Part shown: positions 19,611-28,134 of the stretch, piece after piece | How positions within the stretch are numbered: the stretch's first letter is position 1 | How the letters are laid out: each line of letters starts with the position of its first letter | NCBI RefSeq assembly: GCF_038595055.1 | Contig: NZ_CP152002.1 | Coordinates: 1,718,501-1,782,500, forward strand | Direction of reading: 5' to 3' | Length of the DNA stretch: 64,000 bases | Source: Paenibacillus sp. FSL R7-0345 | GTDB taxonomy: Bacteria; Bacillota; Bacilli; Paenibacillales; Paenibacillaceae | The notes under the pieces: generated by a model | What the model was told of the DNA's origin: nothing | What the model saw: only the letters and a program-made list of their open reading frames with translations | Database searches by the model: none | Position numbers and translations under genes: made by a program

Positions 19611-19638
19611 TTGATCCTACTTGCCTTTCTATTACAAT
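19611..19638 (+). promoter_or_regulatory. Sigma-A-like promoter candidate for the YesM-YesN operon
   Basis: TTGATC (19611-19616) and TACAAT (19633-19638) are separated by 16 bases and lie about 70 bases before the YesM start. Confidence 0.45.
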
Positions 19639-19705
19639 GAAAGAAACGAGTCTTGGCCTTTCCGCAGCAAAGCGGGTTCCGTCAGGCACTTAAAGGATGC
19701 TGCAA

Positions 19706-21490
19706 ATGAAAAAAAGTAAAGACCGGCTGCTGGTGTGGCTGAAGCTTCCGAAGATCCGCAGCCGTTTTTTTGCCGCGATGATCATGGTTTCACTGCCCCC
19801 GCTGTTTATTCTGGGGTATATCTCTCTGGACATCACCAAAGATACGCTTGTACAGAATCATATCCGCACCAATGAGGATCACCTGAAGACTTCCAGCGAA
19901 GTGGCGGATCTGCTGCTTGGAAATATTATTAATATGAACCGGATTATATTGTCCAGCAGTGAATTGAGAGAAGAAATAAGGCTGAGCGGAAACTCAGCGG
20001 ACCGCAATCTGTCTGTACTTGATGTGAGGACGGCCAACAGGCTGCAGAATATCGTTGTCTCGAATCTGTTCGATCTGCAGAATATTGATTCCGTCTGCCT
20101 GTTCGACCGCAATTTCCGGTCCGTCTGCTATGGCCGTTCCGAGCAGGCCGGCAAGTACGGCTCGGATGAGACCAAAGGCCAGATCGCCGCTACCGACTGG
20201 TATCTGAAAGCCAGAAACGCTAACGGCAAGGAGGTGTTCTTCGGGTACAATGTCCTGGAAGACAATCCCGGGGAAGGGACGATTTCAAGTGTAAAGCTGC
20301 TGCGGGACCCTGACCGGTTAAGCGGGGAGAGCATTGGCCTTTTGATCATTAATATTAAGAACACTATTTTTCGCAAATCAATCAACGAAAGTGACGAAAG
20401 CGATTTCATAGTATTGGATAATGAAGGTTCGCAGGCACATTCGCCGATTATTTATGATCTGAAGCCGGAAATTACCGCGAACATCGGGATTACTCCGGCG
20501 GATGATGCCGGGAGTATATTTACGAAGCTGACCGCGGGCGGTTATATTTACAGCCAATACCGCAACAGCACAAGCGGATGGACTTTTGTCCATTTTGTAA
20601 GTATGAAAACGCTGATGAAGCAGTCCCAGCAGATCGCTACGATTACTATGCTGATTGCTGCTATTATCGCTGTTACGGCCCTGGTGGTTTCTTTTGTTGT
20701 CTCCGGTACGATTACGAAGCCGCTGCTGCAGCTAAAACGGATGATCAGCGACTGGGCTAAAGGTAATCCAAGCTCGGAGGCGGGTGAGGCCTTTACGGCG
20801 GACGAGGTCGGCGTCATCGGTGAGACCTTCCGCAGGGTGACTGCAGAATATCAGCTGCTGAGTGAGCGGCTGCTGCAGTCGCAGCTGAAGGAGAAGGAGG
20901 CGGAGCTAAGGTCGCTGCAGGCGCAGATCAAGCCCCATTTTCTCTACAATACGCTGGATTCTATCTACTGGATGTCGATGCTGGAGGAGAAAAATGACAT
21001 TGCGCAGATGGCCCTCTCCTTATCGGAAAGCTTCAAACTGAGCCTCAACAAGGGCAAAGAAACGATACCGGTCTATAAAGAGCTGAAGCATATCGAGCAT
21101 TATATGATTATCCAGAATCTGCGCTATGACAACCGGTTTGAATATGTGGAGCGGATTGAGCCGGAAGTGATGGGCTTTGAGATCATGAAGCTGCTGCTGC
21201 AGCCGCTGGTGGAGAATGCCATCTATCACGGGCTGGAGCCGAAGATCGGAAGAGGCACAGTATGCTTGACGGGAAAAAAGGACGGCGATTATCTCATCTT
21301 TACCGTGACTGACGACGGGGTCGGAATGGAAGACATCCAGAAGACGAAGCAGGGCTACGGGATGCGGAATGTGCAGGACCGGCTGCGGCTTTACTACGGC
21401 CCGTCCAGCTCTTTTTCGATCACCAGTCAGCCTGATGCCGGAACATCAATTGAACTGCGTTTTCCGTACGCAATGGTGAAGGGGGAGTAG
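19706..21490 (+). CDS. YesM-type membrane sensor histidine kinase
   Basis: A 594-residue kinase. I start it at the ATG at 19706 because AAAGGA lies 8 bases before it and directly abuts the alternative ATG at 19697. A first membrane helix (about residues 22-40), an extracellular Cache-like sensor (about 45-300), a second helix (about 310-335) and a HAMP segment (TITKPLLQLKRMI) lead into the His_kinase domain. The phospho-histidine is H411 in QIKPHFLYNTL, and the ATPase lid shows DDGVGM and GYGMRNVQDRL. It is followed three bases later by its YesN partner and then a solute-binding lipoprotein, so the three likely form one sensing unit. Confidence 0.92.
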   Translation: MKKSKDRLLVWLKLPKIRSRFFAAMIMVSLPPLFILGYISLDITKDTLVQNHIRTNEDHLKTSSEVADLLLGNIINMNRIILSSSELREEIRLSGNSADRNLSVLDVRTANRLQNIVVSNLFDLQNIDSVCLFDRNFRSVCYGRSEQAGKYGSDETKGQIAATDWYLKARNANGKEVFFGYNVLEDNPGEGTISSVKLLRDPDRLSGESIGLLIINIKNTIFRKSINESDESDFIVLDNEGSQAHSPIIYDLKPEITANIGITPADDAGSIFTKLTAGGYIYSQYRNSTSGWTFVHFVSMKTLMKQSQQIATITMLIAAIIAVTALVVSFVVSGTITKPLLQLKRMISDWAKGNPSSEAGEAFTADEVGVIGETFRRVTAEYQLLSERLLQSQLKEKEAELRSLQAQIKPHFLYNTLDSIYWMSMLEEKNDIAQMALSLSESFKLSLNKGKETIPVYKELKHIEHYMIIQNLRYDNRFEYVERIEPEVMGFEIMKLLLQPLVENAIYHGLEPKIGRGTVCLTGKKDGDYLIFTVTDDGVGMEDIQKTKQGYGMRNVQDRLRLYYGPSSSFSITSQPDAGTSIELRFPYAMVKGE

Positions 21491-21493
21491 ATC

Positions 21494-22981
21494 ATGCTCA
21501 AGGCGGTCGTATTTGATGATGAAAGTATTGTGCTAAAAGGTCTGGAGCGGCTGATCAACTGGGAGGAATACGGTGTGAAATTAGCCGGAACCGCCATGGA
21601 CGGCATTTCCGCACTTGCCCTGTTCAGACAGCTCCAGCCGGAAATTGTGATGACGGATATCCGCATGCCGGGCATGGACGGCCTGAAGCTGATCGAACTG
21701 ATCCGCCAGGAAGCGCCGGAGACGATGTGCATCGTATTCACGGGCTTCAATGAGTATTCTTATGTTAAGCAGGCATTGAAAATGGGCGTGATCGATTATC
21801 TGGAGAAGCCGGTGACGATTACTACGATCCGCGAGGGCATCCGTAAGGCGGTCCGGAGAATCCATGAGCTGAGTGAGCTGTCAGAGCTCAAGCAGAAGTG
21901 GAAGTCAGGTGTACTGGAAAAAGCGACCTTAAATCTGCTGCTCTCAGGTCCGAAGGCGGACCGGCAGATGCTGGAGGAATGGACACAGCAGTTTGGCGAA
22001 GCTGCCACACGGGTGCAGGGGGTAACGGTCATCACGGCTACGGAAGAAATCAATGTGCCGCAGCCGCATGATTGCCGGGTTATTTATGTGCGGAACGGCC
22101 CCGAGAATATCTATATGGTTGTACATATGGAGCCTCCGCCTGGGGGTTGGCTTGATGCGCCCGGTAATCAGCCGCAGGGCGCCTGCGGCTCCGGCCGGAC
22201 CTACGAGGACCCCGGCAGCGCAGCCCTCAGCTATAATGAAGCGAAAAAAGCGCTGAAATACGGACTCTATCTGGAGGAGCGCGGCTGGACCTCTTATGAA
22301 GAGATCAGTGACGGGGGCGCTGAGGTTCACAGTTTTACGGATCAGGAGGAAGAGGTCTTTTTGGCAATGCGCAGGGCCGACCCGGAGATCGTGGCAGAGA
22401 AGCTGGATCAGCTGCTGGAGGAGCTCCGCCTGGAGAAACCGAATCCTGAGGATGCCGAGACACAAGTGCTGCTGCTGTATTTTCACGGACTGGAAATCTG
22501 CCGCGAGACCGGCGGCAATATGGAGGAGATTAAACCCCGGGTTAAGCTTGCCCAGCTGGAGCTGCGGAAGCAGGCTTCACTCGAAGAGCTGCTCCAGTGG
22601 ACGCGGACAGAGCTGCTGGCTCTTATGAGCTGGATTGTCAAGGTCCGCCATCAGACCAAGCACGCGGCCGTAGAAAAAGCCCTCGGGTATATTCAGAGTC
22701 ATTACGGGCGCGATCTGACCCAGCAGGAGGTAGCCGATCATATTCAGATGAACACGACGTATTTCAGCCTGCTTTTTAAAGAAGAGATGGGCATTTCCTA
22801 TATTAAATATTTGACCAGAGTGAGAATGGAAAAAGCCAAATTGCTGCTCCAGGAGGGAAAAACCATCAACGACACCAGTGAGCAGGTGGGGTATTATCAC
22901 GCCCGTCATTTCTCGGAAATTTTCAAAAGATATACCGGTATGACTCCGGGGCAATACCGTCTGTCGGGGAAAAGGGTATGA
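21494..22981 (+). CDS. YesN-type response regulator with AraC output
   Basis: A 495-residue regulator. Its receiver domain has the acidic pocket D8/D9, the phospho-acceptor D55 (VMTDIRMPG) and the conserved lysine in YLEKPV. A central linker of about 250 residues precedes two helix-turn-helix units: LTQQEVADHIQMNTTYFSLLF, then NDTSEQVGYYHARHFSEIF. The protein ends in the AraC signature TGMTPGQYR. It starts three bases after YesM, and its stop overlaps the start of the next gene by four bases (ATGA), so all three are translationally coupled. Its likely targets are the divergent M14 gene or the sugar importer at 25.8 kb, but that is inference. Confidence 0.92.
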   Translation: MLKAVVFDDESIVLKGLERLINWEEYGVKLAGTAMDGISALALFRQLQPEIVMTDIRMPGMDGLKLIELIRQEAPETMCIVFTGFNEYSYVKQALKMGVIDYLEKPVTITTIREGIRKAVRRIHELSELSELKQKWKSGVLEKATLNLLLSGPKADRQMLEEWTQQFGEAATRVQGVTVITATEEINVPQPHDCRVIYVRNGPENIYMVVHMEPPPGGWLDAPGNQPQGACGSGRTYEDPGSAALSYNEAKKALKYGLYLEERGWTSYEEISDGGAEVHSFTDQEEEVFLAMRRADPEIVAEKLDQLLEELRLEKPNPEDAETQVLLLYFHGLEICRETGGNMEEIKPRVKLAQLELRKQASLEELLQWTRTELLALMSWIVKVRHQTKHAAVEKALGYIQSHYGRDLTQQEVADHIQMNTTYFSLLFKEEMGISYIKYLTRVRMEKAKLLLQEGKTINDTSEQVGYYHARHFSEIFKRYTGMTPGQYRLSGKRV

Positions 22982-24297
22982 GGAGCGCTGCCGGATGGAG
23001 AGTTGTTACCGGACTTTTGGCAGTCTGCGTGCTTCTGTCAGCCTGCAGCCGGATGTCCAGCCAGCCGCCTTCCGGACAGGAGCCCGGGACGGCCATTCTG
23101 TTCCTGTCCGCCAATAAGGAGGGGGAAGGCAGCGCCCGCATTATCAGTGAGCTGAGCAAGGAATATCAGGCGGAGCATCCCGAAGTAGATTATAAATTTG
23201 AGTACGTCGCGGAAAGCGACCTGTACCAGCGCATCCAGCTGCTCGCTGCCAGCAATGACCTGCCGATGCTGTTTAATTACCAGTACGGCAAGCCGCTCAG
23301 CGACCTGATTCAGAGCCATGCAGTGCTTGAGCTTGAGCAGACCTTCAGGCAGCTCGGAATGTACGATCTGCTCAATCCGACTGCAGTTCAGCTCCTGAAG
23401 GGAAATGTAGGCGATACCGGCTTGTATGCGCTGCCGCTCGAAATGAATATAGAAGGCTTTTGGTACAATAAGGAGATTTTTGGGCGCTACGGACTCCATG
23501 AGCCGCAGACCTGGGAAGAGCTGCTGGACATTTCCCGTATTCTGAAACAGGAGGGCGTGCAGCCTTTCGCTGTTGCCGGTAAGGAGAAATGGCCGATTAC
23601 CCGGCTGATCAACGCCTATATTATCCGTAAATACGGAGTGGACGCGATGGAAAAGGTCGACAGCGGACAGCTGGCGATTACCGATGCCGGGTTTGAGGAA
23701 GCGGTGCAGACCGTTCAAAATATGGGGCTGAAGGGATACTTCGGCGATGCGGTGAACACCATCAATATGGATACCTCTGTTGACATGTTCCTGAACGGTG
23801 AAACCGCCATGTTCTATATGGGCAGCTGGCAGCTGCGCGCCTTTAATGACGAGCTGCGGAACAGGATCGGCGCGGACCAAATCGGCTTTTTCAGCATCCC
23901 GCTGGTGCCGGGCGGGGCAGGCCGTCTCAATGAATATCCCGTAAATGCCGGATTAACCACTTCATTTTCAAGAGGGGGATACACCGATGAGGTCAGCGGC
24001 TGGATGCAGTATGTCTTCACCAGATACGGGGAGCGTGCGCTCAGCGAGCTGGGCATGGTCACCGGCTTCAAGGTGGACCCCATGCCGCAGAACCTGCCTT
24101 CCCTGACCCGGATGGTGCAGCAGAAAATCAACGAGGTCGAAAAGGGCGCCCTCTGGTTCGAAGCCCGCTTCAGCACCAAAGCCCAGACGTTGGCCTGGAA
24201 CAACGCCCAGATCCTGATCACCAACCCGTCCTTCTCCCCCAGAGAGTACCTGAGCCAGCTTCAGGCTCAGTTTGATCGGGATAGGGAGGGGGAGTAG
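22978..24297 (+). CDS. Solute-binding lipoprotein coupled to YesM/YesN
   Basis: A 439-residue family-1 extracellular solute-binding protein. The lipoprotein signal ends in LLSAC (cysteine about residue 23). The mature protein shows the two-lobed pattern ILFLSANKEGEG, IEGFWYNKEIF and FLNGETAMFYMGSWQL. Its start overlaps the YesN stop. No permease gene follows; a 1.5-kb repeat region and a terminator separate it from the next importer. This suggests a sugar sensor that presents ligand to the YesM extracellular domain, as reported for binding-protein-assisted LytS/YesN systems in clostridia. Delivering sugar to permeases encoded elsewhere is the alternative. Confidence 0.85.
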   Translation: MRSAAGWRVVTGLLAVCVLLSACSRMSSQPPSGQEPGTAILFLSANKEGEGSARIISELSKEYQAEHPEVDYKFEYVAESDLYQRIQLLAASNDLPMLFNYQYGKPLSDLIQSHAVLELEQTFRQLGMYDLLNPTAVQLLKGNVGDTGLYALPLEMNIEGFWYNKEIFGRYGLHEPQTWEELLDISRILKQEGVQPFAVAGKEKWPITRLINAYIIRKYGVDAMEKVDSGQLAITDAGFEEAVQTVQNMGLKGYFGDAVNTINMDTSVDMFLNGETAMFYMGSWQLRAFNDELRNRIGADQIGFFSIPLVPGGAGRLNEYPVNAGLTTSFSRGGYTDEVSGWMQYVFTRYGERALSELGMVTGFKVDPMPQNLPSLTRMVQQKINEVEKGALWFEARFSTKAQTLAWNNAQILITNPSFSPREYLSQLQAQFDRDREGE

Positions 24298-24350
24298 GAT
24301 GGTTGGGAGTGAGGCTAAGAGGAGTAATAGAACGTATTGATGTTGCAGGA

Positions 24351-24403
24351 GAGTAAGAGTAAGAGTAAGAGTAAGAGTAAGAGTAAGAGTAAGAGTAAGA
24401 GTA
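24351..24403 (+). repeat. GAGTAA hexanucleotide microsatellite, 8.8 copies
   Basis: Eight perfect GAGTAA units plus GAGTA run head to tail. Such perfect short repeats are prone to slippage, so copy number may vary between isolates. Confidence 0.95.
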
Positions 24404-24651
24404 GTGAGTATGGAGTGTAGTAATCGGGAGTGTTAGGTAACAGAGGGAGTGAAGGGAAGAAGGGAATTGAGGAGAAAGTTAGTGAGCGAGGGGGAGTAGG
24501 GGGAACTAGAGGTAGACTAGGATGCTGGGTCCTGGAAGTGGGGATTTAGATGTTGCGAGTCGTGAAGAGTAGCTGCATGTGTTATGGAGAGTGTTTAGGC
24601 GTTACTAAGTAACCAGAGGTTTGTAAGCTGCCGATAAGAATATAATGTACC

Positions 24652-24682
24652 AAAGCCTGCGGGATTAGACGCAGGCTTTTTG
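24652..24682 (+). terminator. Terminator after the YesMN-lipoprotein operon
   Basis: A perfect 10-bp stem (24652-24661 with 24670-24679, arm AAAGCCTGCG) is followed by a T-run, 355 bases downstream of the lipoprotein stop codon. Confidence 0.85.
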
Positions 24683-24742
24683 CTGTTTAAGCAACTATAG
24701 TACCTCTTCGAACTAAGTCGCTCCCAGCACACTTGGCAGATA

Positions 24743-25330
24743 GAGGGAAAAATCCCACTAACCAGGCCGAAGCGGGGCGCTCGAGGCGAAAATAGTGGGA
24801 AAAATCCCACAACTGAGCCCGAAGCGGGGCGCTTTAGGCGTGATTAGTGGGAAAAATCCCACTAACCAGGCCGAAGCGGGGCGCTCGAGGCGAAAATAGT
24901 GGGAAAAATCCCACAACTGAGCCTGAACTAGGCCGCTCGAGGCGTGATTAGAGGGAAAAATCCCACAACTGAGCCTGAAGCGGGGCGCTTTAGGCGTGAT
25001 TAGAGGGAAAAATCCCACAACTGAGCCCGAAGCGTGGCGCTTTAGGCGTGATTAGTGGGAAAAATCCCACAACTGAGCTCGAACCGGGCCGCTCGAGGCG
25101 TAAATAGTGGGAAAAATCCCACAACTGAGCTCGAAGCGGGGTACTTTAGGCGTGATTAGTGGGAAAAATCCCACTAACCAGGCCGAAGCGGGGCGTTTTA
25201 GGCGTGATTAGTGGGAAAAATCCCACTAACCAGGCCGTATCAGGCCGCTCCAAGGGTCAGTAGTGGGAAAAATCCCACAACTGAGCCTGAAGCGGGCCGT
25301 TCGAGGCGAAAATAGTGGGAAAAATCCCAC
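24743..25330. repeat. Tandem array: 12 hairpin palindromes with a 52-bp period
   Basis: GTGGGAAAAATCCCAC (three copies begin GAGGGA) recurs at 24743, 24795, 24847, 24899, 24951, 25003, 25055, 25107, 25159, 25211, 25263 and 25315, every step being exactly 52 bp. Each palindrome forms a 6-bp stem with an AAAA loop. The 36-bp linkers are similar but not identical: they begin TAACCAGGCCGAAGCGGG or AACTGAGCCCGAAGCGGG and end in variants of GAGGCGAAAATA or TTAGGCGTGATTA. Because the linkers are themselves repeats, this is not a CRISPR array. I know no named family with this unit. Confidence 0.95.
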
Positions 25331-25484
25331 TACCACGCGGCCTGCCCATCCCTGTTTGCCCTACCCAAGGCGGGCCACCCACCAGGGAGTCCGCCATTTG
25401 CTTCCTGCTATCCCCCACAATCTAAATAAGATGAGCCAGGAAAATAATAAAAAGTGAGAAGAATCGGTGGGGGATTTTGGAACT

Positions 25485-25612
25485 GTAGGAGCGGAGCGTC
25501 CGCCTGAAAGCTTTTCGCAGAAAAGCTCACTTCGGAAGCATAAGCAGTCTGCGGATTTCTACCGCGAACAGCGGTCTAAATCAAAGAAATCTGCAGATAA
25601 CAGCGGCCGGAA
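25485..25612. repeat. Structured intergenic element of nested hairpins
   Basis: Several inverted repeats are packed together. AGCTTTTC (25509-25516) pairs with GAAAAGCT (25520-25527) and ACCGC (25561-25565) with GCGGT (25571-25575). GCGGATTTCT (25551-25560) pairs with AGAAATCTGC (25585-25594) with one mismatch, enclosing the second hairpin. It could be a dispersed repeat or a small structured RNA; no ribosome site or coding frame is present. Confidence 0.5.
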
Positions 25613-25743
25613 GTCCAAATATTCACCGCATGACGCCGAGCTTTAGATTGATCTCCGAGCGCATCTTACTTATAACACCTCCTCCCCTGAAAAATAAGGA
25701 CATTTTACAAAAAAAGCAGCGCTTATGAGCGCCCGAGAAACCC

Positions 25744-25763
25744 CTTACAATTACAAGTGTAAG
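25744..25763. promoter_or_regulatory. Inverted repeat upstream of the ABC importer
   Basis: CTTACA-N8-TGTAAG lies 37 bases before the binding-protein start. Another small palindrome, GCGCT-TATG-AGCGC, lies at 25719-25732. Either could be an operator for the importer operon. Confidence 0.35.
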
Positions 25764-25799
25764 CAAGCACAACCTACATTCGATTAGGGGGATACAGGA

Positions 25800-27182
25800 A
25801 TGAATAACTGGACAGTGCGCATCAGGGGAGTAGCTTTGGCGGCTGCCTTTACAATGGCTTTGACGGGCTGCGGTAACGGAAATAATGCCGGTAACAACGC
25901 GGGAGCAGAAGCGACGACAGCACCGGCAGAATCAACTCCGGCGGCTGCAGAGTCAGGTACTAACACAACAGCGGGCAGTGAACCAGTCACGCTCAATATG
26001 CTGGTGTCGGGTACAAAAGCAGCGGAAGGAGCAGACTTCGAGCTGGATACCCTGCCTAAGCTGGTCAAAGAGAAGTTCCCGAACGTTACGCTGGAGGTAC
26101 AGAAACTCCCGGATGAGCAGTATTACACTTCGGTAAAAGCTAAGCTGGCGACCGGCGAAGGCCCGGATATTTTCCTCGTGTTCCCGAACATGGCTAATAT
26201 GGGTGCGATTGAAGTGGCAAAAGCAGGCTACGCCGCCGACCTGTCCGACCTCAGCTTCTGGGACCGGATCAGTACTTCCGCTGCCAACGACATGAGCTAT
26301 GATGGCAAAAAATATGCCGTCGCCAAAGGAATGGACATCCTCGGCACCTACTACAACAAGTCCCTGTTCGAGGAGGCAGGCATTACTGAAGTTCCGAAGG
26401 ACTGGACCGGCTTCCTGGCGGCAGCAGAGCAGCTGAAGGCGGCGGGCATCACCCCGATCGTCATGGGCGACAAGGACCCGTGGGTGATCCAGTTCGGAAT
26501 GTACCAGCTGGCGGCGAACAGTGTGTACCCGGCCGATGCTGATTTTGACAAAAAGCTGCAGACCGGTGAAACAACGCTGACAGACTCCAAGTGGGTGAAC
26601 ACGGTTAACCAGTACAAAGAGCTGTATGACAAAGGTTATGTGAACAAAGGCTCGCTCGGCATGGCCAGCGCACAGGCGCTGCAGCAGTTTGTTGACGGCA
26701 AGGCGGCGATGATTTTTACAGGTACGTGGGATCTGCCAGCGATTTCTGCTGAGGGCGCAGCCCAGTTCGAACGCGGTTTCTTCGCCCTCCCGGGCAATCA
26801 GGCCGGACAGCCGGTATATGCATCTGCCGCGACAGCTGCAGGGTATGCGATCAACGCCGGCTCCAAAAACCTCGACACCGCCAAGCAGGTATTCGAGTAT
26901 CTGTACGCAGAGGATTCCCCGCTTTTCCAGGCCTGGGTGGATGCCAACTCGTCGATCAGCGTGTTTAACGGCGTAACGCTCAAGAACGAGATTTTCAAGG
27001 ACGTTCTGGATGAAATTCAGGCTACCGGACATGCGTTTTATTTTCCGAATCAGATGTGGCCTGCCGGCGTGAGCGATGTGATGCAATCCAAGTTCTCCGA
27101 AATCATCGGCGGCAAAAAGACTACAGCTGAGGAAGTAACCAAAGCGATGCAGGATAAATACACCGAGTTGTTCAAGCAATAG
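25800..27182 (+). CDS. CUT1 sugar ABC importer, solute-binding lipoprotein
   Basis: A 460-residue binding protein with a lipoprotein signal ending in ALTGC (cysteine at residue 24) and a Thr/Ala/Glu-rich spacer to residue about 60. The core shows family-1 features: TLPKLVKEKFPNVTLEVQ, ATGEGPDIFLVFPN, AKGMDILGTYYNKSLFEEAG and DGKAAMIFTGTWDLPA. It captures a sugar or oligosaccharide at the cell surface. AGGGGGA lies 7-13 bases before the ATG. Two permease genes follow, so this is a complete uptake system except for the ATPase. A hairpin after the stop probably keeps binding-protein mRNA more abundant than permease mRNA. Confidence 0.92.
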   Translation: MNNWTVRIRGVALAAAFTMALTGCGNGNNAGNNAGAEATTAPAESTPAAAESGTNTTAGSEPVTLNMLVSGTKAAEGADFELDTLPKLVKEKFPNVTLEVQKLPDEQYYTSVKAKLATGEGPDIFLVFPNMANMGAIEVAKAGYAADLSDLSFWDRISTSAANDMSYDGKKYAVAKGMDILGTYYNKSLFEEAGITEVPKDWTGFLAAAEQLKAAGITPIVMGDKDPWVIQFGMYQLAANSVYPADADFDKKLQTGETTLTDSKWVNTVNQYKELYDKGYVNKGSLGMASAQALQQFVDGKAAMIFTGTWDLPAISAEGAAQFERGFFALPGNQAGQPVYASAATAAGYAINAGSKNLDTAKQVFEYLYAEDSPLFQAWVDANSSISVFNGVTLKNEIFKDVLDEIQATGHAFYFPNQMWPAGVSDVMQSKFSEIIGGKKTTAEEVTKAMQDKYTELFKQ

Positions 27183-27185
27183 AAT

Positions 27186-27223
27186 CACCAGTCATCATGG
27201 GGGGGCGCTGGTCCCCCTTGGTG
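27186..27223 (+). promoter_or_regulatory. Intercistronic hairpin between binding protein and permeases
   Basis: GGGGG (27201-27205) pairs with CCCCC (27213-27217) inside an outer CACCA/TGGTG pair (27186-27190 with 27219-27223). There is no T-run, so it looks like a stabilising or attenuating stem, as between malE and malF, rather than a terminator. Confidence 0.5.
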
Positions 27224-27252
27224 CAACTTACACCGGAAAGGGAAGAAGCAAC

Positions 27253-28134
27253 ATGAACAATTCCGTGATGAAAAAAACGCTGTACCTCTTTGCGGTACCG
27301 GCCCTGCTGTTTTATTGTCTTTTTTGGATTTTCCCCATCTTCAAACTGTTTCAGTACAGCATCACAGACTATAACGGTTACGTTCAGAACTTCAACTATG
27401 TGGGGCTGGACAATTTCAAGACGCTTTTTCATGAGGAAATTCTCGGACTTTCCATTAAAAACACCCTAATCTACACCCTGATCACCGTCGTTCTCGGCAA
27501 TATCATTGCGCTTGCACTAGCTCTGCTGTTAAATGCGAATATTCGAGCAAAAGGCCTGTACCGTTCGGCATTCTATATTCCAACTCTGTTCAGTGCGATT
27601 GTTGTGGGGTTTATTTGGAGCTATGTGTATATGCCGGATGAAGGGATGATTGCTTCTTTATTTCATACACTTGGAATCGACTGGATCGATACGAATTTTC
27701 TCGGGAGCTACTCCAAAGCGCTGTATTCCATTATCGGCGTAGATATTTGGAAAAATATCGGGACCAGCACGATCATCTTTTTGGCCGGATTGCAGACTGT
27801 ACCGGAAGATATGCTGGAGGCGGGCAGAATTGACGGGGCGGGGCGCTGGCAGCTGATCCGTTTCCTGAAAATCCCGATGCTGGCCACCTCCATCACCATT
27901 AACGTAACACTCAGCGTCATCAACGGCCTCAAGGCATTTGACTATCCGTTCATCATGACCAACGGCGGTCCGGGCACTTCAACTAACACCTTAATTTACG
28001 CTATGTACAAAATGGCGTTCACCGACCAGCTGTTCGGCAAAGCGTCGGCGCTCGGCATCATATCTTTTGCGATTATTATCGTCATCACCGGAATATTCGT
28101 AGTTACCCTGAACAAACGGGAGGTCTCAGCGTGA
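27253..28134 (+). CDS. CUT1 sugar ABC importer permease, MalF/LacF type
   Basis: A 293-residue inner-membrane permease with six expected helices, the first at LYLFAVPALLFYCLFWIFPIF near residue 12. The EAA loop that contacts the ATPase is EAGRIDGAG followed by RFLKIPML, near residues 192-210. TNGGPGTSTNTLIYAMYKMAF is the typical C-terminal region of this subfamily. AAAGGGAAGAAG precedes the ATG. Its stop overlaps the start of the next permease by four bases, coupling the two halves of the membrane channel. Confidence 0.93.
   Translation: MNNSVMKKTLYLFAVPALLFYCLFWIFPIFKLFQYSITDYNGYVQNFNYVGLDNFKTLFHEEILGLSIKNTLIYTLITVVLGNIIALALALLLNANIRAKGLYRSAFYIPTLFSAIVVGFIWSYVYMPDEGMIASLFHTLGIDWIDTNFLGSYSKALYSIIGVDIWKNIGTSTIIFLAGLQTVPEDMLEAGRIDGAGRWQLIRFLKIPMLATSITINVTLSVINGLKAFDYPFIMTNGGPGTSTNTLIYAMYKMAFTDQLFGKASALGIISFAIIIVITGIFVVTLNKREVSA

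Larger units (their letters stand above)
19269..19705. other. AT-rich divergent promoter region, M14 peptidase / YesM
   Basis: Non-coding. It contains two copies of TTAATATACATA at 19421 and 19441, exactly 20 bp apart. It also contains the inverted repeat ACTATA-A-TATAGT at 19459-19471, a cre-like site at 19532 and a promoter candidate at 19611. The two 20-bp-spaced direct repeats would lie on one face of the helix, as expected for a dimeric AraC/YesN-type activator. Confidence 0.5.
24298..24742. other. Purine-rich transcribed tail with GAGTAA microsatellite
   Basis: About 300 bases after the lipoprotein stop are strikingly rich in G and A on the plus strand and poor in C. No reading frame with a plausible start is seen. 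The tract contains the GAGTAA hexamer run and ends at a good terminator (24652-24682), so it is probably an untranslated 3' extension of the yesMN-lipoprotein mRNA. Confidence 0.55.

Noticed and set aside
24758..25018. Short repeat proteins on the minus strand of the 52-bp array
   Set aside because: They are by-products of the repeated sequence; the 52-bp period shifts frame each unit and no ribosome site is present.
24743..25330. CRISPR array (regular palindromic repeats)
   Set aside because: The DNA between palindromes is itself repeated and only slightly variable, the palindrome is just 16 bp, and no cas gene is present.
25953..27188. A 411-codon antisense frame in the binding-protein gene
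   Set aside because: It is fully covered by the solute-binding protein, which has a lipobox and family motifs.
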